Shown here one piece after another: positions 4,234 to 5,341 of a stretch of 5,341 nt of DNA. The stretch is from Desulfovibrionaceae bacterium. GTDB taxonomy: Bacteria > Desulfobacterota > Desulfovibrionia > Desulfovibrionales > Desulfovibrionaceae. A program made the position numbers and the translations under genes. The stretch is from contig JAGADT010000044.1 in assembly GCA_017613475.1 (NCBI GenBank), forward strand, positions 1 through 5,341, in the 5' to 3' direction. The notes beneath the pieces are model-generated. The model did no database searches. It was not told the DNA's origin and saw nothing but the letters and a program-made list of their open reading frames with translations. Numbering within the stretch: position 1 is the first letter of the stretch; each line of letters opens with the position of its first letter.

Positions 4234-5341
4234 TTATTTGCTCATGGCGTTGATGAAATCCGCGTTGGATTTGGTGCCGCGCATCTTGTCCAGGAGGAAT
4301 TCCATGCTGTCAATGGAGGACATGGGCGCCAGGATCTTGCGGAGTATCCATACGCGGTTCAAAACATCCTCAGGCAGGAGCAGATCTTCCTTGCGGGTTC
4401 CCGTGCGGTTGATATCAATGGCGGGGAATACGCGCTTTTCGGCCAGATGTCGGTCAAGGTAAATTTCCATATTGCCGGTGCCCTTGAATTCTTCAAAAAT
4501 GACTTCGTCCATGCGGGAGCCGGTATCTATCAGGGCTGTGGCGATAATGGTCAGTGAGCCGCCGCCTTCAATATTGCGCGCCGCGCCGAAAAAGCGTTTT
4601 GGACGCTGGAGGGCGTTGGCGTCCAGTCCGCCGGAAAGAACACGTCCGGAAGAAGGCGTTACGGCATTGTAGGCCCGTCCCAGGCGGGTAATGGAGTCAA
4701 GCAGGATCACAACGTCACGTTTGCGTTCGACAAGGCGCTTGGCTTTTTCCAGCACCATTTCGCAGACCTGCACATGCCGCTGCGGTGGTTCGTCAAACGT
4801 GGAGCTGACGACTTCTGCCCGCTTGACCGTGCGTTCCATGTCCGTCACTTCTTCCGGCCGCTCATCAATGAGCAGGACAATGAGGTAGACATCGGGGTGG
4901 TTGGCGTTGATGGAATTGGCGATATTCTGGAGAAGAATGGTTTTGCCTGTGCGCGGCGGAGCCACAATGAGCGCACGCTGCCCGCGGCCTATGGGCGCCA
5001 TGAGGTCGATGACCCTGCAGGAGAGATTTTTTTCGCCGTTTTCCATGGTGAAACGGCGGTTGGGATAGACGGGGATCAGGTTGTCAAAAAGGACGAGGTG
5101 CTTGGCGTTTTCCGGCGGTTCGTAGCCTATTTCCTTGACTTTCAGCAGGGCAAAATAGCGTTCGCCTTCTTTGGGCGGGCGGATCTGCCCTGAAACAACA
5201 TCGCCCTTGCGCAGGTAAAAACGTCGTATTTGGGAAGGGGAGACGTAAATATCGTCGGGACCAGGCATGTAGCTGGAAAGCGGGGAACGCAAAAAACCAT
5301 AGCCATCAGGAAGGATTTCAAGCACGCCGTCGCCAAAAATC
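4234..5341 (-). CDS. rho: Transcription termination factor Rho (5' end outside window)
   Basis: Rho is a hexameric RNA helicase that loads on untranslated C-rich RNA and uses ATP to stop transcription. The 368 codons present match the conserved body of Rho; by comparison with the 419-residue E. coli protein, about 50 N-terminal residues lie beyond the right edge. Visible elements in order: IFGDGVLEIL, the RNA-binding motif DGYGFLR, GPDDIYVSPSQIRRF, IRPPKEGERYFAL, the Walker A segment APPRTGKT (codons near 4962-4939), LLIDERPEEVTDM, the Walker B segment DVVILLDSITRL, the Q-loop region LSGGLDANAL, and FKGTGNMEIYLDRHLAEKRVFPAID with the R-loop. The reading frame is intact to the TAA, and the end (DFINAMSK) is normal in length. 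I see no intrinsic terminator in the gap that follows. The true start is not in the window; the GTG at 5325 is an internal valine codon. Confidence 0.97.
   Translation of the reverse strand, partial: IFGDGVLEILPDGYGFLRSPLSSYMPGPDDIYVSPSQIRRFYLRKGDVVSGQIRPPKEGERYFALLKVKEIGYEPPENAKHLVLFDNLIPVYPNRRFTMENGEKNLSCRVIDLMAPIGRGQRALIVAPPRTGKTILLQNIANSINANHPDVYLIVLLIDERPEEVTDMERTVKRAEVVSSTFDEPPQRHVQVCEMVLEKAKRLVERKRDVVILLDSITRLGRAYNAVTPSSGRVLSGGLDANALQRPKRFFGAARNIEGGGSLTIIATALIDTGSRMDEVIFEEFKGTGNMEIYLDRHLAEKRVFPAIDINRTGTRKEDLLLPEDVLNRVWILRKILAPMSSIDSMEFLLDKMRGTKSNADFINAMSK

Noticed and set aside
5323..5325. GTG at 5325 as the start of rho
   Set aside because: The frame continues upstream as IFGDG, the conserved sequence before VLEIL in Rho, so this codon is an internal valine and the gene is cut by the window edge.

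Overview
This is a stretch of bacterial core genome, not an accessory region. All six protein genes and the one tRNA lie on the minus strand, so the biological order runs from right to left: rho (5' end beyond the window), a CBS-pair/CorC_HlyC-domain protein, ispE, tRNA-Gln(UUG), prs, rplY (the longer CTC/TL5 type) and pth (3' end beyond the window). The DNA is moderately GC-rich. Use of the MEP isoprenoid pathway (ispE), the two-domain L25 and this gene order suggest a deltaproteobacterium of the Desulfovibrio kind (Desulfovibrionales). That placement rests on my memory of gene order and protein style, not on a search, and is of moderate confidence.

Right part (about 4138-5341): most of Rho, with RNA-binding and ATPase domains intact, followed by a 95-base gap. 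The gap holds the best promoter in the window, TTGCCA-17-TATGCT, and a strong AAGGAG site that places the downstream gene on a GTG start. Middle (about 2133-4137): the CBS-domain gene, ispE, then a complete tRNA-Gln with its CCA encoded, set between two hairpins. Left part (1-2132): prs, a 163-base leader with small hairpins, rplY, a textbook intrinsic terminator, and the start of pth only about 30 bases beyond it.

The genes supply general growth functions: transcription termination (Rho), PRPP for nucleotide, His and Trp synthesis (Prs), isoprenoid precursors (IspE), translation (tRNA-Gln, L25) and rescue of peptidyl-tRNA (Pth). From the close spacing and the lack of strong terminators, a transcript starting near 4166 could run through the CBS gene, ispE, tRNA-Gln, prs and rplY and stop largely at 365-403. 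I infer this and the sequence does not prove it.

I found no new biological system. The points worth a second look are small: a 12-base exact repeat shared by the tRNA D-arm and the prs ribosome binding site, a tRNA embedded between protein genes and flanked by hairpins, a terminator immediately before pth, a Met in place of the substrate-stacking Tyr of IspE, and the structured leader of rplY.
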